DNA from: Verrucomicrobiales bacterium
GTDB taxonomy: Bacteria; Verrucomicrobiota; Verrucomicrobiia; Verrucomicrobiales; DEV007
NCBI GenBank assembly: GCA_013911195.1
Contig: JACETS010000050.1
Span: forward strand, 1 to 14,424
Direction of reading: 5' to 3'
DNA length: 14,424 nucleotides
Shown here piece after piece: positions 6,187 to 13,326 of the stretch. Made by a program: the position numbers and the translations under genes. The notes under the pieces were generated by a model. That model was not told the DNA's origin, ran no database searches, and saw only the letters and a list, made by a program, of their open reading frames with translations. Each line of letters opens with the position of its first letter. Position 1 is the stretch's first letter.

Positions 6187-7647
6187 TTATCTGTAGGGCT
6201 TTATTGATAACCAATCTGTCGATTGCTCATAAGCATCTGCAATACGTAAAATTGAGGACTCTTTCATTGGTGGACCAAGAATTTGTAATCCTACTGGAAT
6301 TGATTTTCCGTCACCTGTGTCAACGAAGCCACATGGTGTACTAATACCGCAAATCCCAGATAAATTGGCAGCAATAGTAAATATATCAGCAAGATACATT
6401 TCTAACGGATCTTTAGACATTTGCCCAATTTTGAAAGCTGGAGTTGGTGCTGTTGGAGATATTATGGCATCAACTTTATCAAATGCGTTTTTGAAATCAT
6501 TTCTTATAAGTGTTCTTACTTTTTGAGCCTTTACATAGTACGCGTCGTTGTAACCAGAACTAAGTACATATGTACCTAAAATGATACGACGTTTCACTTC
6601 TGGTCCAAATCCCTCAGATCTAGATTTTATATAGTGGTCAATAATATTCTCTGGATCAGGGGATCGATTTCCATATCGAACAGCATCAAATCTAGCAAGA
6701 TTTGCTGACGCTTCAGCTGTTGCTATTATGTAGTAAGTAGAAATGGCATATTCTGTGTGTGGTAGGCTTATTTCTATAATCTCAGCTCCAAGATCCTGAA
6801 GGTTTTTTATTGCGTGGTTGACGCATTTTAAAACTTCAGAGTCAATGCCGTCAGTAAAGTATTCTTTAGGCATCCCAATTTTCATTCCACTTATATTACC
6901 ATCTAGCTTAGATAACAGATCTTTATCATGGTTGTCTATTGAGGTTGAGTCTAAAGAATCTTTACCTGATATGGCGCTAAGAAGTAACGCGGCATCTTTG
7001 CTAGATTTTGTAATTGGCCCAATCTGATCAAGTGACGATGCAAAGGCAACTAATCCATATCTTGATACAGTGCCATAACTTGGTTTAAGGCCCACAACTC
7101 CACAAAAAGAAGCTGGTTGACGGATAGAACCACCAGTATCTGAACCGAGTGAAGCAATTGCTGTATCATTGGCAACGCATGCAGCAGAACCACCGCTGCT
7201 ACCTCCTGGTATGCGACTTAAATCCCATGGATTCTTTGTTATATGGAAACCTGAATTTTCTGTGGATGAGCCCATAGCAAATTCATCCATATTGACTCGT
7301 CCAAGAGGTATTGCTCCATTTGATTTTAATTTATAGATAGCTGTGGCATCATATGTAGAGGTGTAAGAATTTTTTAAGATTTGAGAAGCGCATGAGCAAT
7401 TTTGTCCTTCGACGTTTATTAAATCCTTAATTGCGATTGGGATACCACCGAGGGGCTTGCTAATATCAGCATTCTTTGCTGATTCTAATGCCGACTCTTT
7501 GTCTATTGAGATGTATGCTCTTATATCTGAGTCTCGGGCCTCAATTTCATTGATAAGTTCTGAAACAGCATCTGTAGGACTAAGAGAACCTTTAAGATAA
7601 GCTTCTTTTAATTGTGATATAGTAAGAGACCCAACTGAACTGCTCAT
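6187..7647 (-). CDS. gatA: Aspartyl/glutamyl-tRNA amidotransferase subunit A
   Basis: GatA is the glutaminase of the GatCAB complex. It releases ammonia from glutamine, and GatB uses it to convert Glu-tRNA(Gln) or Asp-tRNA(Asn) into the correct aminoacyl-tRNA. The 486 residues form an amidase-signature protein. K74 in IAIKDL, a Ser at 150/151 in IPGGSSGGSAA, and nucleophile S174 in GSDTGGSIRQP make the Ser-cisSer-Lys site. NMDEFAMGSSTENS (119-132) and LKPSYGTVSRYG (187-198) are conserved in GatA rather than in generic amidases. The start overlaps the gatC stop by one base (TAATG), so translation is coupled. gatB is not downstream: the next gene is rnhB on the other strand. Confidence 0.96.
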   Translation of the reverse strand: MSSSVGSLTISQLKEAYLKGSLSPTDAVSELINEIEARDSDIRAYISIDKESALESAKNADISKPLGGIPIAIKDLINVEGQNCSCASQILKNSYTSTYDATAIYKLKSNGAIPLGRVNMDEFAMGSSTENSGFHITKNPWDLSRIPGGSSGGSAACVANDTAIASLGSDTGGSIRQPASFCGVVGLKPSYGTVSRYGLVAFASSLDQIGPITKSSKDAALLLSAISGKDSLDSTSIDNHDKDLLSKLDGNISGMKIGMPKEYFTDGIDSEVLKCVNHAIKNLQDLGAEIIEISLPHTEYAISTYYIIATAEASANLARFDAVRYGNRSPDPENIIDHYIKSRSEGFGPEVKRRIILGTYVLSSGYNDAYYVKAQKVRTLIRNDFKNAFDKVDAIISPTAPTPAFKIGQMSKDPLEMYLADIFTIAANLSGICGISTPCGFVDTGDGKSIPVGLQILGPPMKESSILRIADAYEQSTDWLSIKPYR

Positions 7648-7934
7648 TATTCTACAACACGAGTAACTTTAAATTGTTGATTGTTCTGATCTGGAGCATT
7701 TTTTAAAGCAGCATCACTCCCCATTCCATTTCTTAGTTTATCTTCCCTTATAACATCGACCACTGCGTTGGCGTGAGATGTTGGTTCTATATTAGTTGTG
7801 TCGACGCGTTCTAATTGCTTAACGAATGAAATTATGTCATTTAACTGCTTTGTGAAGTCTTGTATTTCCTCTTCATTTAAATCCAATCGCGCTAAGTTAG
7901 CGACATATTTAACATCAATACTGCTTTCACTCAT
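7647..7934 (-). CDS. gatC: Aspartyl/glutamyl-tRNA amidotransferase subunit C
   Basis: GatC is a small belt-like subunit that wraps GatA and GatB and stabilises the complex. The 95-residue length is normal. The N-terminal helix KYVANLARLDLNEEEIQDFT (9-28) and the central LNDIISFVKQLERVDTTNIEP (31-51) follow the GatC pattern closely, as does the C-terminal LRNGMGSDAALKNAP segment (67-81). It overlaps gatA by one base. A 51-bp gap separates it from the preceding small membrane protein gene, with no recognisable promoter or Shine-Dalgarno in the gap, so gatCA may be read from further upstream. Confidence 0.94.
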   Translation of the reverse strand: MSESSIDVKYVANLARLDLNEEEIQDFTKQLNDIISFVKQLERVDTTNIEPTSHANAVVDVIREDKLRNGMGSDAALKNAPDQNNQQFKVTRVVE

Positions 7935-7985
7935 TAAGAATTTGATGATTAAACTAAAGATACAGAAAATCCAGAACTTATTCTT

Positions 7986-8288
7986 TTATAATGCAATAAT
8001 TATAAAAAATGAAATTACTGAAAAGCAGATTAAGGCTAATATAAAGTTAACAAAATTTTTTCGGTTTTGAGCTTTAATTAATGCGATTTGAGACCTACTT
8101 AATCGTTGTGAATAATCATTCACGCTTGTGTAGTGCTTAAACTTAGATTCTTGTGAATTGTTAAGTTTGGATTTAGAAACAATTTCCTCTAAATCAGCGA
8201 TTTTTTCTTTTAAAGATAATTGATTATTATTCAGGTTTTTTTTAAACTGATCGTAGTTTGGCTGAAACATTGTCTTTGGTTTCTTCAT
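7986..8288 (-). CDS. Small tail-anchored membrane protein of unknown function
   Basis: I do not recognise this 100-residue protein. Residues 1-78 are polar, basic and probably helical (SLKEKIADLEEIVSKSKL at 25-42 could form a short coiled coil). Residues about 80-99 form one strongly hydrophobic segment that ends the protein. With no N-terminal signal, this predicts an inner-membrane tail anchor with the bulk in the cytosol. It is one of the few starts with an AGG-type ribosome site (AAGG, 3 nt from the ATG). That AAGG is the 3' arm of a small CCTT/AAGG hairpin at 8291-8303. It lies 38 bp after a second tail-anchored protein gene and 51 bp before gatC. Its fit in the co-directional run argues that it is real. 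Confidence 0.65.
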   Translation of the reverse strand: MKKPKTMFQPNYDQFKKNLNNNQLSLKEKIADLEEIVSKSKLNNSQESKFKHYTSVNDYSQRLSRSQIALIKAQNRKNFVNFILALICFSVISFFIIIAL

Positions 8289-8326
8289 AGCCTTGTAATA
8301 AGGTAGGTATGATAATATTTACGTTT

Positions 8327-8992
8327 TTAAAGTATATATTTATAAGTAAGGTAAACAAAGACGGAGAAAACAATTAAAGGAAGAGAAAAGGCAAAACCGC
8401 TTTTAAACCAATATCTGAAATTTCTTGAGCCAGAAGTCGTAGCAAAATGATTGGTTGATTGATCATCAGTAATATTGGATTCATCGGCTGAGTTAAGACT
8501 GTCTAAGTGTTTGAGAGTCCTCATGTATTCGTCTCTGGCATCATCAATAATGTTATTGGCCTGAGTTAATTCATCGTTGAGTTGGCCATTAGTGCAATCG
8601 TCAGGATTTAATGAGCTGATGTTGTCGATTGTTCTCTTAAATGTGGATTGAGCGCGACTGTATTGTAAAATCTTTTGCTCAGCATCTAAGCGCTCTCTTT
8701 CTAGTAGGGTGATAGCATGCTGCAAGTTGTCTAACATTTCTACTTTTCCTCGATTGAAGGCACTTTGCATTTGCCTTAAATATTCCAGCTCAGCTTTTTG
8801 TTTTTCTATTTCCTCTTCTTGCTTTTTTAATTCTTTAAGCTGTTGTTGAGCGTTAGCCAGTTGCTCATCGAATTCAATTCCTTGATGTCTTGAGTTAAAA
8901 TCACTCACGACTATTTCATTAGAACTATTTTCGTTGAAGTCCAAAAAATCAGGATCTTCTATGATTGGATTGTAGTCAGTTGATCTATCCAT
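8327..8992 (-). CDS. Coiled-coil, tail-anchored membrane protein of unknown function
   Basis: This 221-residue protein is not one I recognise. An acidic, probably disordered N-terminus (1-38) is followed by a Gln/Glu/Lys-rich coiled coil (about 41-118, densest at 47-73). A second helical segment (about 136-166) and a linker come next, then a single membrane segment (about 200-219) that ends the protein. The absence of an N-terminal signal predicts a cytosolic domain fixed to the inner membrane by its tail. The coiled coil suggests self-association or a partner, perhaps the permease encoded 43 bp before it or the smaller tail-anchored protein after it. No enzymatic motif is visible. The only cysteine is C133. 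No Shine-Dalgarno precedes the ATG. Confidence 0.7.
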   Translation of the reverse strand: MDRSTDYNPIIEDPDFLDFNENSSNEIVVSDFNSRHQGIEFDEQLANAQQQLKELKKQEEEIEKQKAELEYLRQMQSAFNRGKVEMLDNLQHAITLLERERLDAEQKILQYSRAQSTFKRTIDNISSLNPDDCTNGQLNDELTQANNIIDDARDEYMRTLKHLDSLNSADESNITDDQSTNHFATTSGSRNFRYWFKSGFAFSLPLIVFSVFVYLTYKYIL

Positions 8993-9035
8993 AGCTGACT
9001 TAATATAACTTATAAATTATGAATTTCTATTAATA

Positions 9036-10793
9036 TTATGGAATTCTTAAATATTTAATTCTACTAGCTTTTATAAGGGTTGTTCTTATTGAAATTATTA
9101 CAACTGTTGCCGAAACCGTGATGCTTGCAATTCTAGATACATTGGCAGCAGTAGTGGCATTTTGCGGAACAAAACTCCCAAAAGATAAATTGTCGGCCGC
9201 AATCGGAAATGCCATGAACAGCATTACAATGATGATATAAATGAAACTAAGGATTAGGCAAAGTGTACCGCCGAATCCTGAGACAATCTTTGCTGAGTTC
9301 TCCTCTTTCAGGTTAGGAAATAAGGTGCCAAGGCATAAAGCCATTGAGTTTAGCGAAATCGTGACCATTAAAATTACAATGCTGTCTGTTATGGTTTTGA
9401 TTGGCGTCATTTTTAACAGTGAACTTGATATGAAAATTAGAAGTGTTGTTAAGAGCCCGGTTATGAGGCAAGAGCTTATCAATTTCTGAAGGATAATTTT
9501 TTTCATACTTATTGGCGACATCGATAATATCCAAAGCCTTCGCCCTTCTAAACTGAATTGAGGGAAAACAAATCTTGTGGTTAGGGTGGATAATGATAAT
9601 GAACATACTCCAAGGTTCATTAAGGCAATAAGTGATGACCAAAACTCACTTTTATACTGATATCCCATATTTCTAATGTTAAGAACATACAAAAATAAAA
9701 GGCCATAAACTAAGGTGATTTGGATCCATTGCGTCGGATCTCTTAATAATGTTTTTATGTCTTTGCGGAGAAGTGCGATATTAGCACGGCCAAAGATGAG
9801 TTCTTGAGTCTTATGAATAATCGATTGATTGTGTGAAATGTGATTAAGCCTTTGTTTCTCATTCTTTCTTTTTCTTTGGTATGAAGCATTTGCACGCCTT
9901 TTTAAGCTTTTGTAGTAACTAGGCAGAAAGATAAGTGAGAGGAAAGAGGTGATTGAAAGGACGCCAATTAATGAGTACGAAATTATTAGTAAACAAAATA
10001 ATATCGAATTGCTTTCGAAAGGTTTACTCCAGCCAGTTAATGCATTGCTCATCCATGTGCTAGGCATTAATGGATGAATGCTGAGCTCAGAATGTTTGAG
10101 AATTTGGTTTACGGTAGCTGCAATTCCATTATTGAAATCACTGAATTCATTTGCAGGGTTAAGTAGGGAATGGGATATTTTGAATGCACCTATAGCAATT
10201 AAAGATGCAATAACAATAAGCCAATATCTATTAAAAAACCTTACTGTTAATACAACAGCCCAAGCTGAAATCGAAGCGGGTATTAAAACAAAAACTGTGG
10301 TGGTAAAAAAACTTCCAATATAGTAGTCAAGGTTAGCGTTTTTTATGTCTCCATATGCTAATATTAATGGTGTGCTAATAACATAAAATCCCCAGCTCGA
10401 AAAAATAAATGTTTCTATGAATTTCCAGGTAAATATTGTTTTCGCTCTTAATGGCAATGAGTTAATCCATTGCATTTCAGTTGAGCGATAAACAGATGAG
10501 TAGAGAATGATTGAGTTTGAAAAAATCAACATCATGAAGATGAAGAAAAACAACAGGTAAAAGAGGCGCTCAGAAAGTATTGGGCCCAAGCCAGGTAAGT
10601 TTTCGATATAATTTAATGCGAGTTTAAAAACTGCTAATCCTCCAAACAAATAGCCTAATAAAAATAGTCCTATTGTTAAACTCATTAATCTAGAGTTTTT
10701 CAATGAATGGCAAAGTTGTTTCCCTCTTATTTTAAGGTAGGTGGATGCAATAAGCGTTAGATGCTTATTATGAGAAGTTTCTTCTTTTACCAT
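9036..10793 (-). CDS. ABC-2-like permease, two fused six-helix halves (ABC_tran_2 type)
   Basis: This 585-residue protein has about 12 predicted membrane helices, near 38-60, 77-101, 125-147, 158-182, 190-207, 263-290, 357-373, 385-403, 433-458, 468-491, 507-530 and 554-571. A strongly basic loop (297-316) separates the halves. Each half begins with a cytosolic amphipathic stretch; the second has LLRKDIKTLLRDPTQWIQ at 341-358, a pattern I associate with ABC-2-like permeases. FSLEGRRLWILSMSP (413-427) in the second half has a counterpart in the first, MQWINSLP (107-114). No Walker motifs occur, so an ATPase must be encoded elsewhere, which is unusual because such permeases normally sit next to one. 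The substrate is unknown. It overlaps the methyltransferase gene by 7 bp, so the two are co-transcribed. Confidence 0.75.
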   Translation of the reverse strand: MVKEETSHNKHLTLIASTYLKIRGKQLCHSLKNSRLMSLTIGLFLLGYLFGGLAVFKLALNYIENLPGLGPILSERLFYLLFFFIFMMLIFSNSIILYSSVYRSTEMQWINSLPLRAKTIFTWKFIETFIFSSWGFYVISTPLILAYGDIKNANLDYYIGSFFTTTVFVLIPASISAWAVVLTVRFFNRYWLIVIASLIAIGAFKISHSLLNPANEFSDFNNGIAATVNQILKHSELSIHPLMPSTWMSNALTGWSKPFESNSILFCLLIISYSLIGVLSITSFLSLIFLPSYYKSLKRRANASYQRKRKNEKQRLNHISHNQSIIHKTQELIFGRANIALLRKDIKTLLRDPTQWIQITLVYGLLFLYVLNIRNMGYQYKSEFWSSLIALMNLGVCSLSLSTLTTRFVFPQFSLEGRRLWILSMSPISMKKIILQKLISSCLITGLLTTLLIFISSSLLKMTPIKTITDSIVILMVTISLNSMALCLGTLFPNLKEENSAKIVSGFGGTLCLILSFIYIIIVMLFMAFPIAADNLSFGSFVPQNATTAANVSRIASITVSATVVIISIRTTLIKASRIKYLRIP

Positions 10794-11962
10794 GAAGATA
10801 TTATCTCAAATGAATAACCTTTTAAATAAGATGATTCTGGTATTCCTAAAGTGACAGGATGATCGGCTCGCTGATGGTATTGATCGATAATTCGCAGCGA
10901 TTTTTTTGCATCATTTGCAGCATCTCTAATTATATCGAGAAACATTTTTGCTGAAATATGATGAGAACATGAAAAGGTTGTTAGTACCCCTCCTGGATCA
11001 AGCATTTTTAATGAGCGTAAATGTATTTCTTTGTAACCACGGGTTGCTCCGGAAAGAGTTTTCTTATTTTTAGTGAATGATGGCGGATCCAATATGATCA
11101 TATCGAATCTCTCGCCATTGGCTTCATAAGATTTTAATAAATCAAAAGCATTTTCATTTATCCACTTTGAGTTTTTGTTCGTTAATTTAGCCGAGTTTAA
11201 TTGTGATGAATCGATTGCTGGTTTGCTGATGTCTACACCAGATACCTCGGAGGCTCCGTTAATTAAGCAGCTCATAGCAAATCCTCCTTGGTTTGTGAAA
11301 CAATCAAGGACTCTTTTATTCTGAGCTAGTTTTCCTACAAGCACATAATTATCCAATTGATCTAGATATAGGCCAGTTTTTTGGCCCTCTAGCAAGTTTA
11401 TAGAGAAAGGTATGTTAGAATGTTCGACTTGGAGTTTTTCAGGAGGTGATCCATGCATTATTTTGGTTTGAAGATCTAGGCCTTCTGCCGCTCTAATTGG
11501 AGAGTCGTTTCTAGCAGTAATTGATATGGGATTACAAAGAGATTTTAAAGCAGACGTTATTAAATCAATTCTGATATCCATCCCTAATGTGAGTGTTTGG
11601 ATGATTAGGTTCCCTTTGTAATTATCGACAATTAATCCTGGCAAACCATCGCTTTCACTCCACACAAGGCGAGAAAGTGATGAATCAATTGATGGTATAT
11701 TATTTCTGTAATTTATCGCTCGTTGAATTCTGCTATAAAAAAAGTCAGAATTTAGATCCTGCTTTCTTCTGGAAAACCTCCTAGCAACAATTTGGGATTT
11801 TGGATTATATATTGCGGTCCCTAAAGACCTGTCTTTATAATCCTTTAGTGATATTATGTCTCCGGGTTTAGGGTCTCCAAAAGTTTTTTTGATTTCACTT
11901 GAATACACCCAATCATGCCCATGGAAAACTCGAGCCCTAGGTTTAATTATTATTCCGGGCAT
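10787..11962 (-). CDS. Class I SAM-dependent rRNA methyltransferase, RlmI-like
   Basis: Proteins of the RlmI/YccW family methylate cytosine C5 in large-subunit rRNA (C1962 in E. coli 23S rRNA). The 391 residues are close to the 396 of RlmI. An N-terminal PUA-like domain (about 1-70) is followed by LVWSESDGLPGLIVD (99-113) and then the Rossmann methyltransferase domain. Its SAM-binding motif is VLDCFTNQGGFAM (218-230), with acidic D244 in GVDIS, then LDPPSF (291-296). SCSHH at 331-335 supplies the catalytic Cys332. IPESSYLKG (374-382) is the family's C-terminal signature. KTGLYLDQ (195-202) matches the family KTGFYLDQ, but the Arg that usually follows is Leu. It starts 8 bp after kamA and ends inside the permease gene. 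Target specificity is inferred from the family. Confidence 0.87.
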   Translation of the reverse strand: MPGIIIKPRARVFHGHDWVYSSEIKKTFGDPKPGDIISLKDYKDRSLGTAIYNPKSQIVARRFSRRKQDLNSDFFYSRIQRAINYRNNIPSIDSSLSRLVWSESDGLPGLIVDNYKGNLIIQTLTLGMDIRIDLITSALKSLCNPISITARNDSPIRAAEGLDLQTKIMHGSPPEKLQVEHSNIPFSINLLEGQKTGLYLDQLDNYVLVGKLAQNKRVLDCFTNQGGFAMSCLINGASEVSGVDISKPAIDSSQLNSAKLTNKNSKWINENAFDLLKSYEANGERFDMIILDPPSFTKNKKTLSGATRGYKEIHLRSLKMLDPGGVLTTFSCSHHISAKMFLDIIRDAANDAKKSLRIIDQYHQRADHPVTLGIPESSYLKGYSFEIISSW

Positions 11963-11970
11963 TCTTGTGG

Positions 11971-13164
11971 TTATTCCGCCAACAATGCTGCCGGGTCTAT
12001 AGGGTTTTTTGTGATTTCTTTTGGCTCGGGATAAATGAAAGATTTACCTTCATAATTCCTGATTTTTAGATGTTTAGAGTTTTTCTCAATTACATATTCT
12101 GGATTGATTGGGATTTTGCCGCCACCGCCAGGGGCATCAATAACAAATTGAGGAACCGCATATCCAGAAGTGTGCCCTCTAAGCCCTTCAATGATCTCTA
12201 CTCCTTTTGCTGCATTTGTTCTAAGGTGGGAAGATCCTTCAATCAGATCGCATTGATATAAATAATATGGCCTTACTCTGCACTTTAATAATTTATGAAC
12301 TAATGACTTCATCGTAGTAAGGTTGTCATTAACTCCTTTTAGGAGAACACTCTGGTTCCCAAGAGGTATGCCAGAATTTGCAAGTTTTTCGAGTGCTAAC
12401 TTAACCTCTGATGTTAATTCTTTGGGGTGATTTGTATGCACGCTCATCCAAAGTGGATGATATTTCTTTAACATGTTACATAGATCAGAAGTAATTCTCT
12501 GTGGAAGAAAAATCGGAATTCTTGTTCCAATTCTTATGAATTCAATGTGTTTAATCTTGCGAATTCTGCTGATAATCTTTTCAAGTTTGCTATCAGAATA
12601 CAGTAAAGGATCGCCACCTGAAAAAAGTACATCCCGGATGCTGGTATTGTTTTCTAAATATTGAAACGCTTGCTCAAAATCTGTATCTAGGTTTTTTTCA
12701 CCGGCACCACTTACAACTCTGCTTCTGGTGCAATATCTACAGTAGCTTGCACAACGATCAGTGAGCAGGAAAAGTACTCTGTCTGGATATCTGTGAACCA
12801 ATCCTGGTACTGGCATATGAGAGTCCTCACCACAAGGATCAGACATTTCTTCTGAACTTATAGAAATCTCGTTAATTGTAGGTATGACTTGTTTGCGAAT
12901 GGGGCAATCAGGATTATCGGGCTCGATAAGATTAAAAAAGTGGGGAGTTATAGATAAAGCCAGTTTGTTTCCAGATAAAAGGACGCCTCTTCTTTCATCA
13001 TTGCTCAGTTTTAAGTGTTTTTCTAACCCATTAAGATTAGTTATCCGATTTTTGAGCTGCCATCGGAAATCTTTCCAATCTAATCTACTGACCCCTTGGT
13101 TTTTCCAGTACCCGAGACCATATGATTTGAAGTCTAATTCTGGGCAATTAGGTTTATTTTCCAT
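11971..13164 (-). CDS. kamA: L-lysine 2,3-aminomutase (radical SAM, PLP-dependent)
   Basis: KamA moves the alpha-amino group of L-lysine to the beta carbon, making L-beta-lysine. It uses a [4Fe-4S] cluster, SAM and PLP. The 397 residues contain the cluster motif TDRCASYCRYCTR with C138, C142 and C145, and the carboxylate-binding Arg147. LFSGGDPL (180-187) is the SAM-side GGD motif. K350 in DAPGGGGK is the PLP lysine. D306 (YQCD) and D343 (VIDAPGGGGK) sit 44 and 7 residues before it, the spacing of the two aspartates that hold the lysine side-chain amine in the clostridial enzyme. This favours lysine over glutamate as substrate. EpmB-type enzymes, which act on lysine for EF-P modification, are shorter. 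First gene of the seven-gene run; divergent from a regulator. No beta-lysine acetyltransferase gene is nearby. Confidence 0.88.
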   Translation of the reverse strand: MENKPNCPELDFKSYGLGYWKNQGVSRLDWKDFRWQLKNRITNLNGLEKHLKLSNDERRGVLLSGNKLALSITPHFFNLIEPDNPDCPIRKQVIPTINEISISSEEMSDPCGEDSHMPVPGLVHRYPDRVLFLLTDRCASYCRYCTRSRVVSGAGEKNLDTDFEQAFQYLENNTSIRDVLFSGGDPLLYSDSKLEKIISRIRKIKHIEFIRIGTRIPIFLPQRITSDLCNMLKKYHPLWMSVHTNHPKELTSEVKLALEKLANSGIPLGNQSVLLKGVNDNLTTMKSLVHKLLKCRVRPYYLYQCDLIEGSSHLRTNAAKGVEIIEGLRGHTSGYAVPQFVIDAPGGGGKIPINPEYVIEKNSKHLKIRNYEGKSFIYPEPKEITKNPIDPAALLAE

Positions 13165-13178
13165 TTTTAATTCGGTAT

Positions 13179-13199
13179 TTTCACATTAATTTGGTGAAA
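13179..13199. promoter_or_regulatory. Inverted repeat in the kamA promoter region
   Basis: TTTCAC-N9-GTGAAA is a perfect 6-bp dyad lying 15-35 bp upstream of the kamA ATG. A possible kamA promoter on the minus strand has a perfect -35 TTGACA (13210-13205), a 16-bp spacer and a poor -10 TAATGT (13188-13183), and the dyad covers that spacer and -10. A bound protein would block kamA transcription. The -10 is weak, so both the promoter and the operator role are tentative. Confidence 0.38.
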
Positions 13200-13252
13200 T
13201 AGCATGTCAAATTTGCTACATGATTATTTAATCAAAAAAAACTTAGCGATAA

Positions 13253-13281
13253 TTGACAAATTCAGATGATTTCGATAAAAA
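13253..13281 (+). promoter_or_regulatory. Promoter of the winged-helix regulator gene
   Basis: Perfect -35 TTGACA (13253-13258), a 17-bp spacer and -10 TAAAAA (13276-13281, 4 of 6). Transcription would begin near 13288, giving a leader of about 40 nt. The leader contains the dyad at 13289-13308. A short AGG (13322-13324) precedes the ATG by 2 nt. Confidence 0.5.
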
Positions 13282-13284
13282 TGG

Positions 13285-13311
13285 TTAGGGTGATTCGTAA
13301 GTGTCACCTAA
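13285..13311. promoter_or_regulatory. Dyad operator candidate at the regulator's transcription start
   Basis: The core is GGTGA-N10-TCACC (13289-13308), a perfect inverted repeat. It extends outward to TTAGG and CTAA with one unmatched G (13285-13311). It begins at about +1 of the predicted promoter, where a bound repressor would stop initiation or clearance. Because the gene it controls encodes a DNA-binding protein, autoregulation is the simplest reading. Confidence 0.45.
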
Positions 13312-13326
13312 TCAATGTGATAGGCT

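Noticed and set aside
7798..8070. 90-codon plus-strand frame across gatC and the small membrane protein gene
   Set aside because: It runs antisense to gatC, is Lys/Asn/Phe-rich low-complexity sequence, and has no start context or family pattern.
11971..13164. EF-P lysine aminomutase EpmB or glutamate 2,3-aminomutase
   Set aside because: The length and the C-terminal region favour full-size KamA, and both lysine-binding aspartates are present, which argues against glutamate. An EF-P role is still possible and is noted as a finding.
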